Source: Cryobacterium sp. Y50
GTDB lineage: Bacteria > Actinomycetota > Actinomycetes > Actinomycetales > Microbacteriaceae
NCBI RefSeq assembly: GCF_002929805.1
Contig: NZ_PJJM01000066.1
Coordinates: 1-35,554, forward strand
DNA: 35,554 bases
Direction: 5' to 3'
The position numbers were made by a program, and so were the translations under genes. The first letter of the stretch is position 1. Each line of letters opens with the position of its first letter. The notes below the pieces were generated by a model. That model made no database searches, was not told the DNA's origin, and saw only the letters and a list, made by a program, of their open reading frames with translations. Of the stretch, positions 7,410-14,834 are shown piece after piece.

Positions 7410-9065
7410 ATGCACGGATCACGCCCCGTTCGCGCCGCCCGCGGCACCGAGCTGACCGCAAAGAGCTGGCAGACCGAAGGGCCGCTGCGCATGCTCATGA
7501 ACAACCTCGACCCCGAGGTCGCCGAGCGCCCCGATGACCTCGTCGTGTACGGCGGCACGGGCAAAGCCGCGCGCAACTGGGAGTGCTTCGACGCGATCGT
7601 GCGCACCCTCGAGACGCTGGAAAAGGACGAAACTCTGCTGGTGCAGTCGGGCAAGCCGGTCGGCGTATTTCGCACCCACGAGTGGGCACCTCGCGTGCTC
7701 ATCGCCAACTCCAACCTCGTCGGCGACTGGGCTACCTGGCCCGAATTTCGCCGCCTCGAGCACCTCGGACTGACCATGTACGGGCAGATGACTGCCGGAT
7801 CGTGGATCTACATCGGCACCCAGGGCATTCTGCAGGGCACCTATGAGACGTTTGGTGCCGTTGCCACTAAAAGATTCAACGGCACCCTGGCCGGCACGCT
7901 GACCCTCACCGGCGGGGCTGGCGGCATGGGCGGCGCGCAACCGCTCGCCGTCACCATGAACGACGGCGTTGTGCTGATCGTCGACGTCGACCCGGCAAGG
8001 CTGCAGCGCCGCGTCGACCACGGCTACCTCGACGAAATGACCGCCGACATCGACGCTGCCATCGCTCGGGTACTCGCGGCCAAGTCCGACCGCCGGGCCC
8101 TGTCGGTCGGCCTGGTCGGGAATGCGGCAACCGTGTTTGCCGAGTTACTCTCCCGCAAGGTGCCGATCGACATCGTCACCGACCAGACCAGCGCGCACGA
8201 TCCGTTGTCCTACCTGCCCGAGGGTGTCACCATTGAGGAATGGCACAGCTACGCGGCCGAGAACCCCGAAGAGTTCACCGTGCGCGCCCGCGCCGCCATG
8301 GCCAAGCAAGTCAAAGCGATGGTCGAATTTCAGGATGCCGGCGCCGAGGTCTTTGACTACGGTAACTCCATTCGGGCCGAGGCTGAACTCGGCGGCTACG
8401 AACGAGCCTTCGCGTTTCCGGGCTTCGTGCCCGCCTACATTCGCCCGCTGTTCGCCGAGGGCAAGGGCCCGTTTCGCTGGGTGGCGCTCTCCGGGGATCC
8501 GGCGGACATTGCCGCCACCGACAAAGCCATTCTCGAGCTGTTTCCAAACGACGCCGGGCTGCATCGCTGGATCACCAAGGCCGAAGAGAAGGTGCAGTTC
8601 GAGGGCCTGCCGGCCCGCATCTGCTGGCTCGGGTATAAGGAACGCCACCTGGCCGGGCTCAAGTTCAACGACATGGTCGCCTCGGACGAGCTGCGTGCAC
8701 CGATCGTGATCGGCCGCGACCACCTCGACTCCGGGTCGGTTGCCTCGCCCTACCGTGAGACCGAAGGCATGTTGGACGGCTCCGACGCGATCGCCGACTG
8801 GCCGCTGCTGAACGCGCTGCTCAACACCGCTTCCGGCGCAACCTGGGTTTCCATTCACCACGGCGGCGGCGTCGGAATCGGCCGTAGCATCCACGCCGGG
8901 CAGGTCATCGTCGCCGACGGCACCGCCCTGGCCGCGGAGAAGATCGAGCGTGTGCTGACCAACGACCCGGGCACCGGAGTCATGCGGCACGTCGATGCCG
9001 GCTACGAACGTGCCGAAGACGTGGCCCGCGTGCGCGGCCTGCGCGTACCTATGTGGGAGGACTAA
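7410..9065 (+). CDS. hutU: Urocanate hydratase
   Basis: Urocanase converts urocanate plus water to 4-imidazolone-5-propanoate using tightly bound NAD+ in the cytoplasm. The 551 residues match the family length. Visible features are the N-terminal R-A-A-R-G-T-E-L and [16 protein letters not shown], the NAD-binding [10 protein letters not shown] near residue 170, D-Q-T-S-A-H-D-P-L, and [10 protein letters not shown] with the conserved Cys near 404. AGAAGGA precedes the ATG by about 8 bases. Codon use is markedly more GC-rich than in the transporter genes just upstream. It is the first of four hut-pathway genes, and hutH is not among them. Confidence 0.97.
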   Translation: MHGSRPVRAARGTELTAKSWQTEGPLRMLMNNLDPEVAERPDDLVVYGGTGKAARNWECFDAIVRTLETLEKDETLLVQSGKPVGVFRTHEWAPRVLIANSNLVGDWATWPEFRRLEHLGLTMYGQMTAGSWIYIGTQGILQGTYETFGAVATKRFNGTLAGTLTLTGGAGGMGGAQPLAVTMNDGVVLIVDVDPARLQRRVDHGYLDEMTADIDAAIARVLAAKSDRRALSVGLVGNAATVFAELLSRKVPIDIVTDQTSAHDPLSYLPEGVTIEEWHSYAAENPEEFTVRARAAMAKQVKAMVEFQDAGAEVFDYGNSIRAEAELGGYERAFAFPGFVPAYIRPLFAEGKGPFRWVALSGDPADIAATDKAILELFPNDAGLHRWITKAEEKVQFEGLPARICWLGYKERHLAGLKFNDMVASDELRAPIVIGRDHLDSGSVASPYRETEGMLDGSDAIADWPLLNALLNTASGATWVSIHHGGGVGIGRSIHAGQVIVADGTALAAEKIERVLTNDPGTGVMRHVDAGYERAEDVARVRGLRVPMWED

Positions 9066-9067
9066 GC

Positions 9068-10273
9068 GTGCCAGCACTTCAACTGCTCAGCGGCCTCACC
9101 GAAATCGCCGATGTCGGCCGCGACCGCCGGCGTGGCGGCTATTCGCGCCACCTCTGGCAGGCGGCCGACCTCGAACTGCGTTCCTGGTTCGTCGAGCGCG
9201 CCGAACGGCTCGGCCTGCAGGTCGAAACCGACCGCAACGGCAACCTCTGGGCCTGGTGGGGCCATCCGGGAACGGATGCGGTCGTTACCGGCAGCCACCT
9301 CGACTCCGTTCCCGGCGGCGGCGCCTATGACGGTCCGCTCGGCGTGATCTCCTCGCTCGAGGCCATCGGCCGGCTGCAGGCAAGCGGGTTTGTGCCGACC
9401 AGGCCATGCGCGGTGCTGATGTTCGCCGAAGAAGAGGGCTCACGTTTCGGCCTGGCCTGCCTCGGCTCGAGACTGCTCACCGGAGCGATCGACGCCGACC
9501 AGGCCCGCGCCCTCACCGACCACGATGGTGTGACGCTGGCCGAGGCCGCGCGCAAGTTCGGTCTCAACCCGGCCCAACTCGGCGCCGACCCCGACGCTCT
9601 GGCCCGCATCGGACTGTTCATCGAGCTGCACGTCGAGCAGGGTCGCGGCCTCATCGACCTCGGCCAGCCGGTGGCCGTAGCATCATCGATTCTCGCCCAC
9701 GGCCGCTGGCGCCTGACCGTCACCGGTCAGGGCAATCACGCCGGCGCGACCGCTATGGCGCAGCGCCGCGACCCGATGGTCGCCACCGCACAGGCGATCG
9801 TGGGCGTGCAGTCCGCTGCCCGTTCATTCCCGGGGACCCGGGCGACGATCGGCCGCATCGAGGCGATCCCCGGCGGTACCAACGTCATCGCCAGTTCGGT
9901 GCACGCCTGGCTGGACGCCCGCGCCGAGACCGACGAAGAAACCCGCCTGCTCGTGGCTGACATTGAAGCTCGTGCCCAGCAGGCCGCCGATCAGAACGGA
10001 TGCTCCGCCACCCTCGCCGAGGAATCCTGGGCCGGCGCCGTGCAGTTCACCCCGGGGCTGCGCGAGCGGTTCGCGCAGACACTCGGCCAGGTACCGCAGC
10101 TGTCGACCGGTGCCGGCCACGACGCTGGCGTGCTCGCCGCCCACGTTCCGAGCGCGATGCTGTTCGTGCGCAACCCGACCGGAATCTCCCACGCGCCGGA
10201 GGAATTTGCCGAGGCCGCGGACTGCGTGGCCGGCATCGACGCGCTCGAGTTAGTACTGAGGGATCTGCTGTGA
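9068..10273 (+). CDS. M20-family amidohydrolase (allantoate amidohydrolase-like), probable N-formylglutamate hydrolase
   Basis: The 401-residue protein belongs to the allantoate amidohydrolase/N-carbamoyl-amino-acid hydrolase branch of M20 metallopeptidases. Metal-ligand motifs are G-S-H-L-D-S-V-P (His/Asp), G-A-Y-D-G-P-L-G, the E-E-E-G-S-R-F segment, E-L-H-V-E-Q-G, and a C-terminal G-I-S-H-A-P-E-E. I chose GTG 9068 because GGGAGGA (9055-9061) precedes it by 6 bases. It sits between hutU and hutF, and a canonical HutG is absent. HutF yields N-formylglutamate, so the expected missing step is its deformylation; this enzyme is the natural candidate. N-carbamoylglutamate hydrolysis, needed in ergothioneine breakdown, is an alternative. 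Family call firm, substrate inferred. Confidence 0.85.
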   Translation: MPALQLLSGLTEIADVGRDRRRGGYSRHLWQAADLELRSWFVERAERLGLQVETDRNGNLWAWWGHPGTDAVVTGSHLDSVPGGGAYDGPLGVISSLEAIGRLQASGFVPTRPCAVLMFAEEEGSRFGLACLGSRLLTGAIDADQARALTDHDGVTLAEAARKFGLNPAQLGADPDALARIGLFIELHVEQGRGLIDLGQPVAVASSILAHGRWRLTVTGQGNHAGATAMAQRRDPMVATAQAIVGVQSAARSFPGTRATIGRIEAIPGGTNVIASSVHAWLDARAETDEETRLLVADIEARAQQAADQNGCSATLAEESWAGAVQFTPGLRERFAQTLGQVPQLSTGAGHDAGVLAAHVPSAMLFVRNPTGISHAPEEFAEAADCVAGIDALELVLRDLL

Positions 10274-11589
10274 CCGCGTTCTGGTGCGAAACCCTGCTGA
10301 TCGACGGGATTGCCGTGGCGGGGGTGCGGCTGGAGGCCGACAACGACGGGCGCATCTCGCGGGTTCAGGTTCAAGCGGCGGAGGCTGCGGACATCCGTTT
10401 GGGAACGGTGTTGCCGGGTTTTGGTAATGCGCACTCGCACGCGTTTCACCGGGCCCTGCGCGGCCAGACCCACGCCGAGGGCGGCGATTTCTGGCTCTGG
10501 CGCGAGCGGATGTATCGGGTCGCAGCGCAGCTCGACCCCTCGAAGTATCAGGCGCTGGCGACGGCGGTGTTCGCCGAGATGCTCGTGAGCGGCTACACCG
10601 CGGTCGGTGAGTTTCACTACGTGCATCACCACACGAACGGCGAACCGTATGAGACGGAGCATGCCATGGAACTGGCGCTCGCGGCGGCGGCGCGGGCCGT
10701 CGGCATCCGATTGGTGCTGCTCGACACGATCTATCTGCAGGGCGGCATCGGGCGGGAGCTGGCACCCGAACAGCTGGCATTCGGCGACTCTGACGCCGCG
10801 GGCTGGCTGGCTCGGTGGGGGTCGCTGCGTGCCAAGCTCGAAGGCGACGACCTCGTGACCCTCGGCGCCGCCCTGCACTCGGTGCGCGCCGTCACACCCG
10901 ACGCGATGCGCGAAGTGCAGGGCGGGCTGCCGGCCGACGTTCCGCTGCACGTGCACCTGTCAGAGCAGCCGCAAGAGAACACGGATTGCCTCGCGGCGTA
11001 TGGCCTGACGCCGACCGGTGTGCTCGATTCCCTCGGTGCCCTGGCACCGCGGCTGAGCGTGGTGCACGCGACGCATCTAAGCAACGCGGACCGCACGCTG
11101 CTCGGCAACGCCGGAGTGACCGTCGTGATGTGCCCGACCACCGAGGCCGATCTCGGCGACGGAATCGGTCCGGCGTTCGCACTGGCCAAGGAGGGCTGCC
11201 CGATTGCCCTCGGCTCCGATCAGAACGCCGTGATCGACCCGTTTTTGGAGATGCGCGGTCTGGAAATGGGCGAGCGGCTGGCCTCGCAGCAACGCGGACG
11301 CTTCGCCCCGACCGCTTTGCTCACCGCGGCCACGAGCACCGGCTATGCCTCGCTCGGGCTCGGCCGCCACAGGATGCGCGAGGGCGACCACTGCGATCTG
11401 GTTGAGATCAGCAGCACCGGCATGCGTACAGTCGGGACGTTTGTCGAACAGCTGCCACTGACCGCGACCGCTTCCGACGTGCTGCGCGTCATCGTCGGCG
11501 GTCGCGTCGTGGCCGAGGGCGGTCGACTGGTTGGCGGCTCGGAGCCGGCCGCGCTGATGGCCGACGCGCTCGGAAGGCTGGGCGAATGA
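10270..11589 (+). CDS. hutF: Formimidoylglutamate deiminase
   Basis: HutF hydrolyses N-formimidoyl-L-glutamate to N-formyl-L-glutamate and ammonia. The 439-residue protein is a metal-dependent amidohydrolase: the metal-binding H-S-H-A-F-H-R-A-L-R-G near residue 57, H-V-H-L-S-E-Q-P-Q-E-N near 236, H-A-T-H-L, and a retained catalytic Asp in G-S-D-Q-N-A. E-F-H-Y-V-H-H and the C-terminal layout match HutF rather than guanine deaminase or TrzN-type relatives. GTG 10270 overlaps the previous stop (GTGA), preceded by GAGGGA. Confidence 0.93.
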   Translation: MTAFWCETLLIDGIAVAGVRLEADNDGRISRVQVQAAEAADIRLGTVLPGFGNAHSHAFHRALRGQTHAEGGDFWLWRERMYRVAAQLDPSKYQALATAVFAEMLVSGYTAVGEFHYVHHHTNGEPYETEHAMELALAAAARAVGIRLVLLDTIYLQGGIGRELAPEQLAFGDSDAAGWLARWGSLRAKLEGDDLVTLGAALHSVRAVTPDAMREVQGGLPADVPLHVHLSEQPQENTDCLAAYGLTPTGVLDSLGALAPRLSVVHATHLSNADRTLLGNAGVTVVMCPTTEADLGDGIGPAFALAKEGCPIALGSDQNAVIDPFLEMRGLEMGERLASQQRGRFAPTALLTAATSTGYASLGLGRHRMREGDHCDLVEISSTGMRTVGTFVEQLPLTATASDVLRVIVGGRVVAEGGRLVGGSEPAALMADALGRLGE

Positions 11590-12752
11590 CCGGCACCGAG
11601 CTCATCACCGGCATCGGCGAGCTGAGCACGCATGATGAGTCCGGCGAGCGCCGGCACGACGCGGCTCTCGTCATCGGCGACGGCCGCATTCTCTGGATCG
11701 GTGCGGCCGCTCAGGCCCCCGCTGCCGATCTTCGAACGGATGTCGGCGGCCGCGCCGTTCTGCCCGGCTGGGTCGACACGCACACCCATCTCGTATTCGG
11801 CGGCGACCGTTCGGCGGAATTCGAAGCCCGGATGGATGGCCAGGCCTATGCCGCCGGCGGCATTAACACGACCGTAGCCGCGACCCGCGCGGCGACCGAG
11901 CAGCAGCTCGTGGCCACAGCGCTGGGCCTGCGCCACGAAGCCGAAACGCAGGGCACCACCTTTCTTGAGACCAAAACCGGGTATGGGCTCGATGTGGAAA
12001 GCGAAGCGCGTTCGGCGCGAGCTGCCGCCCGTGTCGCCGATGTCGTGACCTATCTCGGCGCCCACATTGTGCCCGCCGGGCTGGACCGTCGCGACTACCT
12101 CGACCTCGTCACCGGGCCGATGCTCGCCGCGGTGCTTCCCTACGTGCAGTTCATCGACGCATTCTGCGAGCAGGGTGCGTTCGACGTGGAAGAAACGCGG
12201 GAGGTGTTGCTGGCCGGCCGTGCCGCCGGTCTTGGGTTGCGCGTGCACGGCAACCAGCTCGGCTTCAGTGGCGGCGTACGCCTGGCCGCGGAGCTCGGCG
12301 CACACAGCGTCGATCATTGTAACTATCTGGAGCCGGCCGACATCGACGCCCTGGCCGCCTCGACCACGGTGGCCACCCTGCTGCCTGCCTGCGATCTGTC
12401 GACCCGGCAGCCCTTTGCGCCGGCCCGTCAGCTGCTCGACGCCGGTGTGACCATCGCTCTGGCGACCAATTGCAATCCGGGCACCTCGTACACCACGTCG
12501 ATGCCGTTCTGCGTGGCGACCGCCGTGCTACAAATGGGCCTGACCGTGCGGGAGGCCGTCTGGGCGGCCACTCGCGGTGCGGCCCGATCGCTCGGCCGCG
12601 ATCAGGGAACGGATGCCGTCGGCTCGCTGCAAATAGGTGGCCTGGCCGACCTGCAGGTTCTAAACGCCCCATCGATTGCGCACCTGGCCTACCGCCCCGG
12701 GGTCCCGCTCACCGCTACCGTCTGGAGACGAGGCGTACGCACGGGATCCTGA
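11586..12752 (+). CDS. hutI: Imidazolonepropionase
   Basis: HutI opens the ring of 4-imidazolone-5-propanoate to give N-formimidoylglutamate. The 388-residue product has the amidohydrolase metal site D-T-H-T-H-L-V-F-G-G-D-R near residue 60, E-T-K-T-G-Y-G-L-D, H-G-N-Q-L-G, H-C-N-Y-L, and A-T-N-C-N-P-G-T-S. Many HutI enzymes have Asp (S-D-x-N-P-G) where this one has Asn, a position that contacts the metal. The C-terminal H-L-A-Y-R-P-G-V-P-L is typical of actinobacterial HutI. It overlaps hutF by 4 bases (ATGA), so translation is likely coupled. Confidence 0.93.
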   Translation: MTGTELITGIGELSTHDESGERRHDAALVIGDGRILWIGAAAQAPAADLRTDVGGRAVLPGWVDTHTHLVFGGDRSAEFEARMDGQAYAAGGINTTVAATRAATEQQLVATALGLRHEAETQGTTFLETKTGYGLDVESEARSARAAARVADVVTYLGAHIVPAGLDRRDYLDLVTGPMLAAVLPYVQFIDAFCEQGAFDVEETREVLLAGRAAGLGLRVHGNQLGFSGGVRLAAELGAHSVDHCNYLEPADIDALAASTTVATLLPACDLSTRQPFAPARQLLDAGVTIALATNCNPGTSYTTSMPFCVATAVLQMGLTVREAVWAATRGAARSLGRDQGTDAVGSLQIGGLADLQVLNAPSIAHLAYRPGVPLTATVWRRGVRTGS

Positions 12753-12790
12753 TTGAGACGCGAAGTAGGGAGTGCGAACTACGCTGGGGG

Positions 12791-14830
12791 ATGACCTCTG
12801 GCCCGATCACCCCTCCCCTGGCAACCAAGAAGCCGCAGCGCCGCGAGCACCACAACGATGTCTACATCGACGACTACGAGTGGTTACGCGACAAAGCCAG
12901 CCCCGAGGTCATCGCCCACCTCGAGACCGAGAACAGCTACACCGAGGCCCGCACAGCCACCCAGGAACCACTCCGGCAGCAGATTTTCACCGAAATCAAG
13001 AATCGCACCCAGGAGACCGACCTGAGCGTTCCGGTGCGTCGCGGCGCCTTCTGGTACTACACCCGCACGGTCGAGGGCCAGGAATACGGCATCCACTGTC
13101 GCGCGCCGATCAGCGGCCCGAACGACTGGGCGCCGCCCGTGCTCGGCAGCTTCGACCTGAGCGAAGACGGCACCCAGCTGCTCTACGCCGTCGACGTCGA
13201 GGGCGACGAACGCTACACGATTCGCGTGCGCACCATCGCGACCGGCGAAAACCTGCCAGACACGATCGAGAACACGAGCGCCGGCGCTCTGTTCGACCCG
13301 AGCGGACGCTTCGTCTTTTACACCACCGTCGACGACGCCTGGCGTCCAGACACCGTCTGGCGACACGAAATCGGCGCAGGTCGAGACGCCGACGAGAGAA
13401 TCTTTCACGAGCCCGACGAACGATTCTGGGTGGGCGTCGGCATCACCCGCAGCCGCAAATTCCTCATGATCGAGGCCGGCTCGAGCGTCACGACCGAATC
13501 CTGGGTGCTTGACGCGAGCAACCCCACCGGCGACTTCACCGTGGTCTGGCCGCGGCAGGACAACACGGAGTACGACGTCGAGCACGCCGTTATCGACGGT
13601 GAAGACCGCTTGCTGATCGTGCATAACGGCGGCATGGCCGTTAATTTCGAGCTGGTCAGCGTCGCAGCCGAGGACCCGCAAGGCGAGAAGCGGATGCTGC
13701 TGCCGCACGACCCGCAGATCCGCTTGGAAAGCGTCGATGCCTTCGCCGATTTTCTCGTCGTGGAGTACCGCCGCGACGGCCTCACCCGGCTAGCCATCGA
13801 CCGGCACGATGCCAGCGGACTGACCGAGCTGGACTTCGACGAGCCGTTGTTCGCCGTCGGCTCGGCCGGCAACCCGGAGTGGATCCAGCCGACCATTCGG
13901 TTCGGTTTTACGAGCTTCGTCACTCCGTCAACGGTCTACGACCTCGTCGTCGCGACCGGTGAACGACGCCTGCTCAAGCAGCAGCCGGTGCTCGGTGGCT
14001 ACGACCCGTCACTTTACGAGCAGCGCCGCGAGTGGGCGACCGCCGAGGACGGCACGCGGGTGCCGATCTCGCTGGTCTACCGCCGCGACCTCGTCACGCC
14101 CGGCAGCGCGGCGCCGACCCTGCTCTACGGTTACGGCTCCTACGAGCACAGCGTCGACCCCGGCTTCGGAATCGCCCGCCTCAGCCTGCTCGACCGCGGC
14201 ATGATCTTCGCCATCGCGCACGTGCGCGGCGGCGGCGAACTCGGCCGCACCTGGTACGAAACCGGCAAGACGACAACCAAGCGCAACACCTTCACCGATT
14301 TCGTCAGCTGCGCCCGGCACCTCATCGACGTGGGCTTATCCACCCCCGACCAATTGGTCGCCGAGGGCGGCAGCGCCGGCGGACTGCTCATGGGCGCCGT
14401 CGCGAACCTCGCGCCCGAGCTGTTCGCCGGCATCCTCGCCGAAGTTCCCTTCGTCGACGCCCTCACCTCGATTCTCGATCCCTCGCTGCCACTCACCGTC
14501 ATCGAATGGGACGAATGGGGCGACCCCCTGCACAACGCCGAGGTCTACGCCTACATGAAGTCGTACTCCCCCGTCGAGAACGTGCGAGCCGTTGCCTACC
14601 CAGCGATTTTGGCCGTGACCAGCCTGAACGATACCCGGGTGCTCTATGTTGAGCCGGCCAAATGGGTGGCCAAGTTACGCGAAGTGGGAGCGGATGCCCT
14701 GCTCAAGACCGAAATGTCGGCCGGCCACGGCGGGGTCTCCGGTCGGTACAGCGCCTGGCACGAACGCGCGTTCAACTACGCCTGGGTGCTCGACACCGCC
14801 GGCCTGAACCTGTCAGAGAGCGACAGCTAG
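12791..14830 (+). CDS. ptrB: Oligopeptidase B (S9A prolyl oligopeptidase family)
   Basis: This cytoplasmic serine peptidase cleaves short peptides, usually after Arg or Lys. The 679-residue protein has an N-terminal propeller starting R-R-E-H-H-N-D-V-Y-I-D-D-Y-E-W-L-R-D and a C-terminal alpha/beta-hydrolase domain. The catalytic Ser is in G-G-S-A-G-G (about 524-529), Asp in L-N-D-T-R-V (about 613) and His in G-H-G-G (about 645). I chose ATG 12791; the frame runs open to 12470 inside hutI but that is not credible. No classic Shine-Dalgarno site lies at normal spacing (GGGGG abuts the ATG). It lies 38 bases after hutI with no terminator seen, so read-through is possible, but a metabolic link is not implied. 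Confidence 0.93.
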   Translation: MTSGPITPPLATKKPQRREHHNDVYIDDYEWLRDKASPEVIAHLETENSYTEARTATQEPLRQQIFTEIKNRTQETDLSVPVRRGAFWYYTRTVEGQEYGIHCRAPISGPNDWAPPVLGSFDLSEDGTQLLYAVDVEGDERYTIRVRTIATGENLPDTIENTSAGALFDPSGRFVFYTTVDDAWRPDTVWRHEIGAGRDADERIFHEPDERFWVGVGITRSRKFLMIEAGSSVTTESWVLDASNPTGDFTVVWPRQDNTEYDVEHAVIDGEDRLLIVHNGGMAVNFELVSVAAEDPQGEKRMLLPHDPQIRLESVDAFADFLVVEYRRDGLTRLAIDRHDASGLTELDFDEPLFAVGSAGNPEWIQPTIRFGFTSFVTPSTVYDLVVATGERRLLKQQPVLGGYDPSLYEQRREWATAEDGTRVPISLVYRRDLVTPGSAAPTLLYGYGSYEHSVDPGFGIARLSLLDRGMIFAIAHVRGGGELGRTWYETGKTTTKRNTFTDFVSCARHLIDVGLSTPDQLVAEGGSAGGLLMGAVANLAPELFAGILAEVPFVDALTSILDPSLPLTVIEWDEWGDPLHNAEVYAYMKSYSPVENVRAVAYPAILAVTSLNDTRVLYVEPAKWVAKLREVGADALLKTEMSAGHGGVSGRYSAWHERAFNYAWVLDTAGLNLSESDS

Positions 14831-14834
14831 GAAA

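Noticed and set aside
8145..9077. Long open frame of about 310 codons on the minus strand across hutU
   Set aside because: It is antisense to a clear urocanase gene, lacks recognisable motifs, and arises from GC-rich third positions.
9991..10956. Minus-strand frame of 321 codons across the M20 gene and hutF
   Set aside because: Antisense to two firmly identified genes; low-complexity Arg/His-rich product.
12470..12790. N-terminal extension of oligopeptidase B
   Set aside because: It lies inside hutI in another frame and has no similarity to the family; homologs begin near 12791.
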